This document shows positions 15,574 to 23,138 of a stretch of DNA of 35,613 bases, piece by piece. The stretch is from Nonomuraea ceibae (lineage in GTDB: Bacteria > Actinomycetota > Actinomycetes > Streptosporangiales > Streptosporangiaceae): NCBI RefSeq assembly GCF_019396325.1, contig NZ_JAHKRO010000093.1, forward strand, positions 1 to 35,613. Direction: 5' to 3'. Numbering within the stretch: the stretch's first letter is position 1; each line of letters begins with the position of its first letter. Position numbers and translations under genes: made by a program. The notes under the pieces are model-generated. The model did no database searches and was not told the DNA's origin. It was given only the letters and a program-made list of their open reading frames with translations.

Positions 15574-16320
15574 TCAGGCGAGCACCGCCTCCACCAGGAA
15601 CCGGTGGTTGCGCACGGAGAAGCCGCCGTCGGACGTGATCCGCTCGTGCAGCGCGCGGAGCGGGCCCGCGTGGCGTTCGTGGTCGAAGTCGCGGATCTGC
15701 CACGGGACGGCACGCAGGTGGAAGACGACGGCGCCGATGTCGTGGAAGACGTACTCGGTCATCTCCTCCCGGGCGTCGGCGATGCGCAGGCCGGCGCGGC
15801 GCAGGCGGCGGGCCGCGACGTCGAGCGTCCACCCGTCCGCCGTGGCGGCGGGCGGCGCGCAGAGGGCGGCGTTCAGCTCCAGGTCGTTGCGGCTGCCGAC
15901 CTGCTGGGTGAGCAGTCGCCCGCCGGGGGCGAGCACGCGGGCGACTTCGGCCGCGTCGAGCCCGCCGTGCCGGTTGAGCACCAGGTCGAAGGCCGCGTCC
16001 CGGGCGGGCAGGCGCTCCGCGGAGCCGCCGAGCACGGCCACGCCCAGCGGCCCGAGCCGCCGGGCGGCGACGGCCAGGTTGGGCGGCCAGCCCTCCAGGG
16101 CGACCGTGCGTGGCGGCAGCGGCGCCAGGGAGGCCAGGACCTCGCCGCCGCCGGTGTCGACGTCCAGCGGGCGGCGCGCCGAGGCGAGCAGCGCCGACGC
16201 GCGGGCCGCGTAGCTCCACGACGGCGTCCCGCCGCTCGTCCTGCCCCGCAGCCAGGAGAAGTCCCATCCGCGCACGGACGCCCGGACCGCCTGGTCCACC
16301 AGATCCTCGTAGCCGGTCAC
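15574..16320 (-). CDS. class I SAM-dependent methyltransferase
   Basis: A 248-residue methyltransferase. The N-terminus VTGYEDLVDQAVRASVRGWDFSWLRGRT is typical of a family of actinobacterial cytosolic methyltransferases. Motif I reads PLDVDTGGGEVLASL, and post-I and later elements are TVALEGWPPNLAVAARR, FDLVLNRHGG and VARVLAPGGRLLTQQVG. The substrate is unknown. The frame is open to 16503, but the N-terminal part beyond 16320 would overlap the divergent gene at 16397. I chose the GTG at 16318-16320, where family similarity begins. An ATG at 16396-16398 would share its bases with the start of the divergent gene and cannot be excluded. Confidence 0.8.
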   Translation of the reverse strand: MTGYEDLVDQAVRASVRGWDFSWLRGRTSGGTPSWSYAARASALLASARRPLDVDTGGGEVLASLAPLPPRTVALEGWPPNLAVAARRLGPLGVAVLGGSAERLPARDAAFDLVLNRHGGLDAAEVARVLAPGGRLLTQQVGSRNDLELNAALCAPPAATADGWTLDVAARRLRRAGLRIADAREEMTEYVFHDIGAVVFHLRAVPWQIRDFDHERHAGPLRALHERITSDGGFSVRNHRFLVEAVLA

Positions 16321-16396
16321 CCGATCACCGTAGTGACGCCCGGCCGCGATCACCGCCTCATTTCCGGCCGGGTCACCGTCAGGGTATCTTGACGGC

Positions 16397-16870
16397 ATGA
16401 CCTTGAAGCTGAGCGACATCCCCGGCCACGAGGGGTTCGCGGCACCCGTGCTTCCCGGCGGCGAGCTCGCCCGCTCGGGCAGCGCGTTCACCAGGACCTT
16501 CATCGGCTACCAGGCCGCCTGCTCGTGCGGCTGGGCCGACCGGCGCCGCTTCCCGCCCTCGCCGCAGGGCGCGAAGGAGGCCGAGGAGCAGTGGTACAAG
16601 CACGCCGGCCCGCTGCTCGCCGCCGCCCCGCCCAACTGGCTGGTGATCAAGTCGAACCTGCTGTGCGAGCAGGTCGCGAACCTCACCGGCGACCGCCCGC
16701 TCGCCGCCCTCACCCTGCTCACCCAGGTGGAAGCCTGGCAGCGCGCCCTCCTCGACCGGGCCGTGGCCGCCGCCAGGGCCGGAGGGGCGTCGTGGTCGCA
16801 GGTCGGCGACGCGATGGGGATCTCCAAGCAGGCCGCCCACGAGCGGTTCAGGGACGCCGAGCCGGTCTGA
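16397..16870 (+). CDS. hypothetical protein with C-terminal helix-turn-helix
   Basis: A 157-residue protein that I do not recognise by name. The first half contains a short cysteine motif, ACSCGWADRRRF. The second half is helical and ends in a probable DNA-binding helix-turn-helix, GASWSQVGDAMGISKQAAHERF (about 130-151), of the kind seen in sigma-region-4-like and small regulators. It may be a transcription regulator, with the cysteines as a possible metal or redox site. TATCTT at 16385-16390 lies 6 nt before the ATG with no ribosome site, pointing to a leaderless mRNA. Its stop is 3 nt from the end of the convergent membrane gene. Confidence 0.72.
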   Translation: MTLKLSDIPGHEGFAAPVLPGGELARSGSAFTRTFIGYQAACSCGWADRRRFPPSPQGAKEAEEQWYKHAGPLLAAAPPNWLVIKSNLLCEQVANLTGDRPLAALTLLTQVEAWQRALLDRAVAAARAGGASWSQVGDAMGISKQAAHERFRDAEPV

Positions 16871-16872
16871 GC

Positions 16873-17583
16873 TCACCAGCTCAGCGCCTTCGGCCGGCCC
16901 GCCGGCTCCGGCTCCCGCCCGCGCAGCACCGCCACCCCCAGCGGGACCAGCGCCACGCACAGCAGCACGGTGACCAGCACGTCCGGGATCGAGGCGCCCT
17001 TCAGCACCCCCACCCAGGTGCCGCCCGCCAGCAGCAGCATCAGCGCGCGGGCGGTGCCGAAAACGCCCGAGCGCCAGGCGGCCACGGCCAGCAGGAGCGT
17101 GCCCGCGTACTGGCCGACGGAGGCCATGACCGGGATGTGCCACGGCCCGTACGCGATGTCCACGTACTCCGCCATCACCCCGTCCGTCGCCCGCCCGAGC
17201 CCGGCCGATTCGGTGAGCTGGAACGCGGTCTGGTCGGCGCCCGCGAAGTACAGCCGGGCGAACAGCCCGGCGACCAGCAGCGCGCCGCCCCAGAACGCGA
17301 GCCCGCCCCCGGCCCGCTGCGCCAGCGCGACGAACGCCGGGAAGAGCAGCATCATCCCCAGCGCGAACACCCCGTACGCGAGCGTGATCAGGGCGGGCTC
17401 GGCGGTGTAGGCGAGCAGCTGCCCGTAGGCGGCGAACGGCTGCTCGTCGGCCCACGCTTGCTGCTCGGGGCTGAGCGCGGTGACCGTGGCCACGTAGCGC
17501 AGCAGGTAGCCGGCAGCCAGCACGACCGGCCCCGCCACCAGGGCCGCGCCGCCGATCCATCGTCCGGGAAAGTATGCGTTCAT
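16873..17583 (-). CDS. polytopic membrane protein of unknown function
   Basis: A 236-residue integral membrane protein with about six to seven hydrophobic segments, among them WIGGAALVAGPVVLAAGYLLRYVA, PALITLAYGVFALGMMLLFPAFVALA and GGLAFWGGALLVAGLFARLYFAG. A polar loop ALSPEQQAWADEQPFAAYGQ follows the first helix. The layout is typical of actinobacterial DUF-type membrane proteins with no known activity, and no transporter or enzyme motif is evident. The ATG at 17581-17583 is preferred over one 8 codons upstream because the hydrophobic part starts close behind it. It converges with the HTH gene and is divergent from the HIT remnant. Confidence 0.75.
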   Translation of the reverse strand: MNAYFPGRWIGGAALVAGPVVLAAGYLLRYVATVTALSPEQQAWADEQPFAAYGQLLAYTAEPALITLAYGVFALGMMLLFPAFVALAQRAGGGLAFWGGALLVAGLFARLYFAGADQTAFQLTESAGLGRATDGVMAEYVDIAYGPWHIPVMASVGQYAGTLLLAVAAWRSGVFGTARALMLLLAGGTWVGVLKGASIPDVLVTVLLCVALVPLGVAVLRGREPEPAGRPKALSW

Positions 17584-17667
17584 GCCGGGTGAGCGTGCCA
17601 TCGGCAACCCCGGCCGATCATCTGCCGATCGTCACCCCACCCCCCTGTCGAAAGTAAGGCCCTTCCC

Positions 17668-17838
17668 CACGCGCCCGACGGCTGGAACGTCGGCCCGGTC
17701 GGGGGCCAGAGCGTCGCGCACGCGCACTGCCACCTGGTGCCGCGTTACGCCGGGGAGCCGCTCGCCGGACGCGGCATCCGCGCGTGGATCAAGGACCCCG
17801 CCAATCGGCCTCCCGGTGGCATGATGGGTAACGCCTGA
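17668..17838 (+). pseudogene. HIT-family hydrolase remnant (C-terminal part only)
   Basis: In the frame ending at the TGA 17836-17838, the translation reads PDGWNVGPVGGQSVAHAHCHLVPRY in two overlapping blocks. This is the histidine-triad active site (HxHxH in HAHCH) of the HIT nucleotidyl hydrolase/transferase family, followed by GRGIRAWIKDPANRPP. The first 70-80 residues of a HIT protein, with its two N-terminal strands and helix, are missing. Upstream there is no related sequence in any frame, and the same frame hits a TGA at 17590-17592. The break is near 17660-17670. No start codon or ribosome site is suitable, so it is a dead gene fragment just before the next GNAT gene. Confidence 0.8.
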
Positions 17839-17855
17839 ATTCGGGGAGGTTTGTC

Positions 17856-18368
17856 GTGGGGGTGTCGTCCGTCGTGCTGCGGCCGGTGACGGAGGCGGAT
17901 CTGGAGATGTTCCGCCGTTTCGCGACGGAGCCCGGCCTGATCGGGCTCGACTGGGGCGGCTTCCGCGACGCCCAGGCCCACGCGCGGCGCTTCGCCCTCG
18001 ACGGCTACCTCGCCGCCGACCACAGCCGCCTCATCGTGACCGCGGACGGCCGGACCGCGGGGTTCGTCGACTGGCGGGAGAGCGGCTACGGCCTGGCGAA
18101 ATACTGGGAGATCGGCATCGCCCTGCTGCCCGACTGGCGTGGCCGCGGCGTCGGCTGGCGGGCGCAGGCGGCGCTGTGCGACTACCTGTTCACGCACACG
18201 CCGGCCGAGCGGATCGAGGCGCGCACCCATCCGGAGAACATCGCCGAGCAGAAGTCCCTGGAGAAGGCCGGGTTCCGGCTGGAGGGCGTGCTGCGCTCGA
18301 TCGAGTTCCGGGCGGGCGCGTGGCGCGACGGCTGGGTGTACGGCCGCCTGCGCGGCGACACGCCCTGA
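17856..18368 (+). CDS. GNAT family N-acetyltransferase
   Basis: A 170-residue RimJ/RimL-like acetyltransferase. It begins VVLRPVTEADLEMFRRF, has the acetyl-CoA loop in EIGIALLPDWRGRGVGWRAQAALCDYLF, and motif B in RTHPENIAEQKSLEKAGFRLEGVLR. The substrate is unknown. The GTG start at 17856-17858 is fixed by a strong GGGGAGG ribosome site at 17843-17849, unlike the many leaderless genes nearby. The upstream HIT remnant ends 17 nt earlier, so that ribosome site lies in its tail. A small hairpin follows the stop. Confidence 0.86.
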   Translation: MGVSSVVLRPVTEADLEMFRRFATEPGLIGLDWGGFRDAQAHARRFALDGYLAADHSRLIVTADGRTAGFVDWRESGYGLAKYWEIGIALLPDWRGRGVGWRAQAALCDYLFTHTPAERIEARTHPENIAEQKSLEKAGFRLEGVLRSIEFRAGAWRDGWVYGRLRGDTP

Positions 18369-18389
18369 CCCCGGCCCGCCGTGACGCGC

Positions 18390-18406
18390 CACCGGCGGTT
18401 CCGGTG
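18390..18406 (+). terminator. small hairpin after the GNAT gene
   Basis: CACCGG (18390-18395) pairs with CCGGTG (18401-18406) across a 5-nt loop, about 20 nt past the GNAT stop. There is no U tract, so terminator function is only suggested by position. Confidence 0.35.
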
Positions 18407-18461
18407 ATGTCGGCGCCGGTCGCTAGCATTCGCTGACTGGTTTTCCACGCTGGGAGTCCTG

Positions 18462-18845
18462 ATGCGACTGGTTTCCGCTTCGCTCGCCCTGTTCGCCGTC
18501 CTCGTGGCGGGGTGCGCGTCCGCCGGAGAAGAAAAGACGATCGCCATTCCCGACAGCGCGGTCGGCACGCAACTGGAGTGGTATCTGGGCGCCGTCAACC
18601 GCACTCCGATTCCCGGCGACGAGCTCAAGGAGCACCTCAGCCCGGCTTTCCTGAAAGAAATCCCGGCCGCGCGGTTCAACGAGCTCGCCAAGGGCCTGGC
18701 CGGGCTGAAGCTGGACGAGTTGAGCAGCACGAAGCCGACCGAGCTGATCGGGCTGACGTCCATCCCGGCCGGGCAGAAGTACGACACGCGGATCTCCGTC
18801 GGCGACGACGGCAAGATCGACTACCTGCTGCTCGAACCCCAGTAG
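18462..18845 (+). CDS. lipoprotein with ORF12/LpqF-type N-terminal domain only
   Basis: A 127-residue exported lipoprotein. MRLVSASLALFAVLVAGC is a lipoprotein signal with the lipobox LVAGC, so Cys18 would be lipidated and the protein held on the outer face of the membrane. The mature part (VGTQLEWYLGAVNRTPIP, ELKEHLSPAFLKEIPAARFN) resembles the helical N-terminal domain found in front of the beta-lactamase-like domain of Cpe/ORF12 and LpqF proteins. Here the catalytic domain is absent and the protein ends after a short beta-rich tail DTRISVGDDGKIDYLLLE. GGGAG lies about 6 nt before the ATG. The family link is a recollection of motifs, not a search result. Confidence 0.72.
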   Translation: MRLVSASLALFAVLVAGCASAGEEKTIAIPDSAVGTQLEWYLGAVNRTPIPGDELKEHLSPAFLKEIPAARFNELAKGLAGLKLDELSSTKPTELIGLTSIPAGQKYDTRISVGDDGKIDYLLLEPQ

Positions 18846-18855
18846 TCACCGCAGG

Positions 18856-20196
18856 TCAGCCGCGGTCCGCGTGACCCGGTCTGCGCCGCTGGACGTAGAG
18901 GCGGTTGCCCTGCGGGCCGGTCCATTCCAGCCGCACGACGCCGGGCACCGCCGTGTCGGCCAGGCGTGACGGGTCGGCCCAGTAGCCGAAGTTCGGGTTG
19001 CGGAAGAACGTCGCCCACAGCTGCCCGCTGCGGTCGGCGAAAATGTTGTTGTGCCCGGCCCCGACCCCGGCGGTCCACCGTTCCGAATAGGGGCCTTCGA
19101 AACGGTCGGAAACGGCGATGACCGCGTCATATTGGTATTGCGTACGCCCCGGTCCTGGCGGATCGTAGGCGTAACGGGTGCTGCCGTCGGCATTGGTCGA
19201 GGTCCGGTTCCACGCCGCGTGCAGGAGGAAATACTTGCCGCCGTGCTTGAACACGTACGCGCCTTCGAGATAAGGCTCCGGCGTGTAGAGCCGCTGCTGA
19301 AACTGCGGCAGGCCGGTCGCCGGGACGATGTCCTCCATGTCGTCCCGGAATTTGGCGTACAAGTTGTTGTGCAGCACCAGCCAGGCGTCGTCGCCCTCGG
19401 TGTAGAGGCTGCCGTCGATGTGATGGTAGGCGCCGGGCTCGATGAACTTGGGCCCGCCGATGAACGGGTCGCCGAACGGTTTGTCGTGGTTGCCTTCCAC
19501 GAGCCGGTACGGGCCCTCGATCCCGCCCTCGCTGACGAGCATGAACGAGCCGACCTTGCGCGAGTGGTCGCCCATGCACGCGACGATGTACCACCGGCCG
19601 CGGAAGTAATGGACCTCCGGCGCCCACGCCTGGCCGCGCTTGCCGAACTGGTCGTCGTGCCAGTATTCCTGCCACGGCGCGACGACCATGCGCCCCGGCC
19701 GGTTCTCGCCGGCGAACTCGGGCGACCACACCTTGCCCTTCTCGGCGCCGGGCCGGATGCCGGTCGTGTCGACGAGCCGCCACGGCCCGCGCAACGAGGG
19801 CGCGATCCACACGAAGATGCCGTCGTTCCACGGCCCTGCCGCTTCCAGGCCGGGCACGCGGGTGGTGCCGGTGGCGACGTAGACCGGCCGGCCGCCGACG
19901 ACGAAGCAGTTGACGTACGTGTCGCGCATCCAGACCCGGCCGCGCTCGCGGTCGCGGGGGCGCAGTTCGAGCGGGAGGATGAAGGAGTTGTCCGGGCGCG
20001 GCCACAGGTCGGGCCGGGTGTCGGCGAGGCCGTAGGGCTGCGGGTCCGGCCAGTTCGCCGGGTGCCGGCGCAGCGCCGAAGCGGCCTGCTCGGCCTGTGC
20101 GGCGGTCGCGGGGAGCGCCGCCGCCCCCACGAGCCCGGCGACCCCGGTCAGCAGGGACCTGCGGCCGACGGACAACCGGTTGTCGGAACTCGTCAT
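18856..20196 (-). CDS. Tat-exported glycoside hydrolase family 43 protein
   Basis: A 446-residue secreted enzyme. The N-terminus has a twin-arginine signal (SVGRRSLLTGVAG, cleavage near AQA). The rest is a five-bladed GH43-type propeller with MRDTYVNCFVVGGRPVYVATG, WAPEVHYFRGRWYIVACMGDH, HIDGSLYTEGDDAWLV and TPEPYLEGAYVFKHGGKYFLL, which carry the usual acidic residues, and GHNNIFADRSGQLWATFF near the end. GH43 enzymes act on arabinan, xylan or galactan side chains, so it fits with the CBM2-PL11 pectin lyase in the same window. The ATG at 20194-20196 has a GGAGGA ribosome site 8 nt upstream; the frame extends 50 codons further but without signal-like sequence. Confidence 0.88.
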   Translation of the reverse strand: MTSSDNRLSVGRRSLLTGVAGLVGAAALPATAAQAEQAASALRRHPANWPDPQPYGLADTRPDLWPRPDNSFILPLELRPRDRERGRVWMRDTYVNCFVVGGRPVYVATGTTRVPGLEAAGPWNDGIFVWIAPSLRGPWRLVDTTGIRPGAEKGKVWSPEFAGENRPGRMVVAPWQEYWHDDQFGKRGQAWAPEVHYFRGRWYIVACMGDHSRKVGSFMLVSEGGIEGPYRLVEGNHDKPFGDPFIGGPKFIEPGAYHHIDGSLYTEGDDAWLVLHNNLYAKFRDDMEDIVPATGLPQFQQRLYTPEPYLEGAYVFKHGGKYFLLHAAWNRTSTNADGSTRYAYDPPGPGRTQYQYDAVIAVSDRFEGPYSERWTAGVGAGHNNIFADRSGQLWATFFRNPNFGYWADPSRLADTAVPGVVRLEWTGPQGNRLYVQRRRPGHADRG

Positions 20197-20262
20197 CAGT
20201 AGCGTCCTCCCACGTCGGCTCCGGCTGCGCGGCCCGTTCTCGCACAGCGGCGCGTGCCGCAG

Positions 20263-20292
20263 AGTCTGCCCAAGCCGCTCAAATTTGGTCAA
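20263..20292 (-). promoter_or_regulatory. predicted promoter of the GH43 gene
   Basis: On the minus strand, TTGACC (20287-20292) and CAGACT (20263-20268) are separated by 18 bp, giving a leader of about 60 nt. The -35 is identical to that of the PL11 lyase promoter, but no matching CG-centred palindrome is seen here. Confidence 0.45.
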
Positions 20293-20427
20293 TAACGCGG
20301 AAAAAATCGGCCGAGGAGGCCGGGACCACTGACGGGAATGCGTCATCGCAGGTCAGAGCGCTGCCAGGCGGGGTCGCGGCGCCGCCGGCCGCGTCCCGTA
20401 ACGTTCACATAACAGAGCGGGCCGTCG

Positions 20428-21441
20428 TCACTCCGGGAGGCTGATGACGACCTTGCCGCGAGCCGTCCCCTCCGCCAGGTAGCGGATGGCCTGCGGCACC
20501 TCGTCCAGCGCGAACGTCCTGTCGACGACCGGCGTGATCGCGCCCGACTCCAGGTGCCCGCGCAGGACGGCGAGCTGCGGCTGCTTGTCGGGGGTCGCGG
20601 CGTTCACCTTCGGCAACTGCTTCCTGAACGGCGAGAGCGCCATCAGGCGGACGAAATGCGGCAGGCTCCCCAGCCAGCGGCTGCCGACGCCGCCGAAATG
20701 GTCGTGCCCGATGAGGACGTACATCCCGTCGGGCGTCAACGCCTTACGGCAGTCCGCGAAGGAATGATTCCCCGGGACATCGAAAATCAGGTCGTACCGC
20801 TCGCCCGTCCGGGTGAAATCCTCCCGCGTGTAGTCGATGACATGATCGGCCCCTAGGTCCCGCACCAGATCCAGCTTCGCCCCGTGGTCGACCCCGGTGA
20901 CGGACGCCCCGCCGGCCTTGGCCAGTTGCAGGGCGAGGGCCCCCACCCCACCGGCCGCGCCGTTGACCAGCACGCGCTGCCCGGCCCGTACCCGCCCCTC
21001 GGGCAGGTTCTGCAGGACGATCAGCCCGGCCGTCGGCACCGACGCCGCCTGCTCGAACGACACATTGCCCGGCTTCGACGCCAGCGCGCTCTGCGGAACC
21101 GCGACGTACTCGGCGAACGCGCCGCCGTTCCGCCACTGGTAACCCCGTACCGTCTCCCCGAAGACCTCGTCACCCGGCCGGAACCGGCTCACGTCCTTGC
21201 CCGCCGACACCACCCGGCCCGCCATGTCGGTGCCGGGAATGCGCAGCTTCGGCCTGGCCAGCCCGTTCCCCATCAGGCGCAACACGTAAGGACGGCCGCT
21301 CACGACATGCCACACGTCCGGATGGACGGACGCCGCGCGCACCCGCACCAGCACCTCGTCGTCACCGGCCGCCGGCCTGTCGACCTCGCGCACCTCGAGA
21401 AGGTCCGGCGACCCGTACGCCCGCTGAACGACCGCTTTCAC
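20428..21441 (-). CDS. NAD(P)-dependent MDR-family alcohol dehydrogenase / quinone oxidoreductase
   Basis: A 337-residue medium-chain dehydrogenase/reductase. The GroES-like N-terminal domain has VKAVVQRAYGSPDLLEVREV, GTDMAGRVVSAGKDVSRFRPGDEVFG and GAFAEYVAVP. The Rossmann domain carries VNGAAGGVGALALQLAKAGGA, the NADPH-binding loop, and DHVIDYTREDF. The zinc ligands of classical alcohol dehydrogenases are absent, so it is a zinc-independent, quinone-oxidoreductase-like reductase with an unknown substrate. The start is GTG at 21439-21441, overlapping the stop of the upstream gene as GTGA, which indicates translational coupling. Upstream codons in the open frame only duplicate the previous gene's bases. 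Confidence 0.88.
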   Translation of the reverse strand: MKAVVQRAYGSPDLLEVREVDRPAAGDDEVLVRVRAASVHPDVWHVVSGRPYVLRLMGNGLARPKLRIPGTDMAGRVVSAGKDVSRFRPGDEVFGETVRGYQWRNGGAFAEYVAVPQSALASKPGNVSFEQAASVPTAGLIVLQNLPEGRVRAGQRVLVNGAAGGVGALALQLAKAGGASVTGVDHGAKLDLVRDLGADHVIDYTREDFTRTGERYDLIFDVPGNHSFADCRKALTPDGMYVLIGHDHFGGVGSRWLGSLPHFVRLMALSPFRKQLPKVNAATPDKQPQLAVLRGHLESGAITPVVDRTFALDEVPQAIRYLAEGTARGKVVISLPE

Positions 21442-21878
21442 TTCGACCTGCCCGCGGCGGTGAGATTCACGTTGAGGTGGTATTCGAACCAGGGGCCGCG
21501 CACCGGCCGGACGTCCTCCCGCTCGGTGAACGTCCAGTGCGGCCCGCCCGGCGGCGTCCACACATATCCATAAGGCTGGTTGTCCATGTCCCGGCCCTGT
21601 GCGAAGTAGACCAGGTCGTCCTCGCGGTGAATCGTCTCGAACGAGAGCTCCCCGATATTCCGCCCGCCGAGTTCGTCGCCCTCGCCGAGCGTGCGGGCGA
21701 CCTCCTCCATCGCGGCGGCCGAGCGTACGAAACGCTCATTCTCCAGAGCCGCCCGTTCCCGCTTTCCCGGAGCCAGCATCAAGACCCCGGCCAGCAATGC
21801 CACCCCGGCCACGAGCACCACCGCGAGATAGGCGACCCTGCGTAACGCGGACTCCCCCGCAACCGCCGTCCCATTCAT
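21438..21878 (-). CDS. single-pass membrane protein of unknown function
   Basis: A 146-residue protein with a short basic N-terminus, one transmembrane helix (LRRVAYLAVVLVAGVALLAGVLMLAP) and an outside domain of about 105 residues. That domain has a charged helix (RAALENERFVRSAAAMEEVARTL) followed by strands ending FEYHLNVNLTAAG. No family is recognised. The aromatic-rich C-terminus (YGYVWTPPGGPHWTFTERED) suggests a small beta domain. It is cotranscribed and coupled by a GTGA overlap with the downstream oxidoreductase. The ATG at 21876-21878 was chosen because the membrane helix follows it closely; 26 further codons upstream are open but have no signal-like character. Confidence 0.7.
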   Translation of the reverse strand: MNGTAVAGESALRRVAYLAVVLVAGVALLAGVLMLAPGKRERAALENERFVRSAAAMEEVARTLGEGDELGGRNIGELSFETIHREDDLVYFAQGRDMDNQPYGYVWTPPGGPHWTFTEREDVRPVRGPWFEYHLNVNLTAAGRSK

Positions 21879-21919
21879 GGCCCCATCTTCACACGCGCGC
21901 GGTTCCGGCGATATCGCGA

Positions 21920-22459
21920 TCAGCCGAGAAGCGGAAACTCGGCCCGCTCGTGCCACCGGTCGCCGTCACTCACGTAAAGGCTGATCGACGTGACCTGCGC
22001 CGCGAACGGCAACCGCGCGCTCACCTCGGCCTCCACCTCGCCGAGTACCCGCTCGTCCTGGCCATGAGCGACCGTGAGATGCGGTACGACCTCCGCGAAC
22101 TGCCCGCCATAAGGAGGCGCCTCCGGCCAGCGTTTCACCACGGCCCCGGTCAACTCCCGGAACGGCCCGCCGGGCGCCGGTTCGAGATAAAGCACCTCCG
22201 GAAAACGACCGCACCTTTCGAAACGGACGGCGAAAGGGGCATGCGCGCCGAGAATCAGCCCGAGTTCGCGCTCCGTCGCCGCGTCGATCCGGCCGGCGTC
22301 CAGAAAAGGCACGAGCACCGTGACGTGCGCCGGAACCCCCGTTTCGGTGAAAGAATCGAAACGCCGCCGCCAGTGCGCGACGAAAGGCTCGGCCTCCTTC
22401 ACCACGGCCAGCAGCGCACTCTCTCCCGCTCGGCCTTTTCCCGTACCCTCGTCCGGCAT
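21920..22459 (-). CDS. 2H phosphoesterase (2'-5' RNA ligase-like) family protein
   Basis: A 179-residue protein with the two HxT signatures of the 2H phosphoesterase superfamily: AHVTVLVPF (His45, Thr47) and PHLTVAHG (His127, Thr129), spaced normally. Members act on 2',3'-cyclic phosphates or 2'-5' linkages of RNA or nucleotides; the actual substrate is unknown. The frame continues 32 codons upstream, but that part overlaps a small gene on the other strand. CATCAT lies 6 nt before the ATG at 22457-22459 with no ribosome site, the same leaderless pattern as at 13904. Confidence 0.85.
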   Translation of the reverse strand: MPDEGTGKGRAGESALLAVVKEAEPFVAHWRRRFDSFTETGVPAHVTVLVPFLDAGRIDAATERELGLILGAHAPFAVRFERCGRFPEVLYLEPAPGGPFRELTGAVVKRWPEAPPYGGQFAEVVPHLTVAHGQDERVLGEVEAEVSARLPFAAQVTSISLYVSDGDRWHERAEFPLLG

Positions 22460-22505
22460 GACACCATGATGGCAGCACACGCCAGTTTGCCCGCACGGAG
22501 GAACG

Positions 22506-22655
22506 ATGAATATCGGGGCTGTCGAAATCCTTCTCATCGCGGTGCTCTGGGTCATCCCCGCGATGCTGGTCTTCTTCGGTCTCTATTGGACGATCCGCCT
22601 GGCGATCAGGCACGAGATGCGTCGCGCTTCGCCCCCGCATCAGAGAGAGCGGTGA
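22506..22655 (+). CDS. small membrane protein
   Basis: A 49-residue protein with one long hydrophobic helix (IGAVEILLIAVLWVIPAMLVFF, then GLYWTIRLAI) and a basic, proline-containing tail RHEMRRASPPHQRER. A GGAGGAA ribosome site lies at 22497-22503, 4 nt before the ATG, which is good support for translation of so short an ORF. Its last 16 bp overlap the end of the convergent GNAT gene. No family is recognised. A similar helix-plus-charged-tail design is common among actinobacterial small membrane proteins of unknown role. Confidence 0.65.
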   Translation: MNIGAVEILLIAVLWVIPAMLVFFGLYWTIRLAIRHEMRRASPPHQRER

Positions 22656-23104
22656 TCCCCACCCGTCGACGGTCGGCGGACCATGAAGACGTCCACCTCG
22701 TCCTCGATCTCCACCGCGAACCCGTGCCGCTCGTACAGTCGCCGCGCCGCGCTGCCCTGCAACACGTCCAGCCAGACCACGGCGCCCTCGCGGTCACACC
22801 ATTCCAGCAGGCTGCGCAGCACGGCTCCGCCGATGCCCCTGCCCTGCGTGGCCGGGTCCAGGTAGAAATGCTCCAGCCAGTACGCGTCACCATCGGGCCG
22901 CAGCGCCACGCATCCGGACCAGGCTCCGGCGACCTCGATCACCCAGGTGTGCGCCGGGGTGAACGCCTTCCGCAGCCGCTCCCGCACGTGTACGGCGTCG
23001 TACCGCCCTAGCCGCTCCAGATCCGGCCTCAGCACCACGGCCCGCAACTCGGCCACCGCATCCACGTCCGCGGCCGAAGCCGGACGAAGCTCCCAATCCG
23101 CCAC
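22640..23104 (-). CDS. GNAT family N-acetyltransferase
   Basis: A 154-residue acetyltransferase: ADWELRPASAADVDAVAELRAVVL at the N-terminus, HFYLDPATQGRGIGGAVLRSLLEWC with the acetyl-CoA loop, and WLDVLQGSAARRLYERHGFAVE for motif B. The substrate is unknown. I chose GTG at 23102-23104, where family-like sequence begins and where TATCAT lies 7 nt before it on the minus strand, the leaderless pattern. An ATG 12 codons upstream (23138-23140) is also in frame, but its bases coincide with the start codon of the divergent methyltransferase. Confidence 0.85.
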   Translation of the reverse strand: MADWELRPASAADVDAVAELRAVVLRPDLERLGRYDAVHVRERLRKAFTPAHTWVIEVAGAWSGCVALRPDGDAYWLEHFYLDPATQGRGIGGAVLRSLLEWCDREGAVVWLDVLQGSAARRLYERHGFAVEIEDEVDVFMVRRPSTGGDHRSL

Positions 23105-23138
23105 GACGGCGATGATATCGGCGCTATCGTCCTTGACC

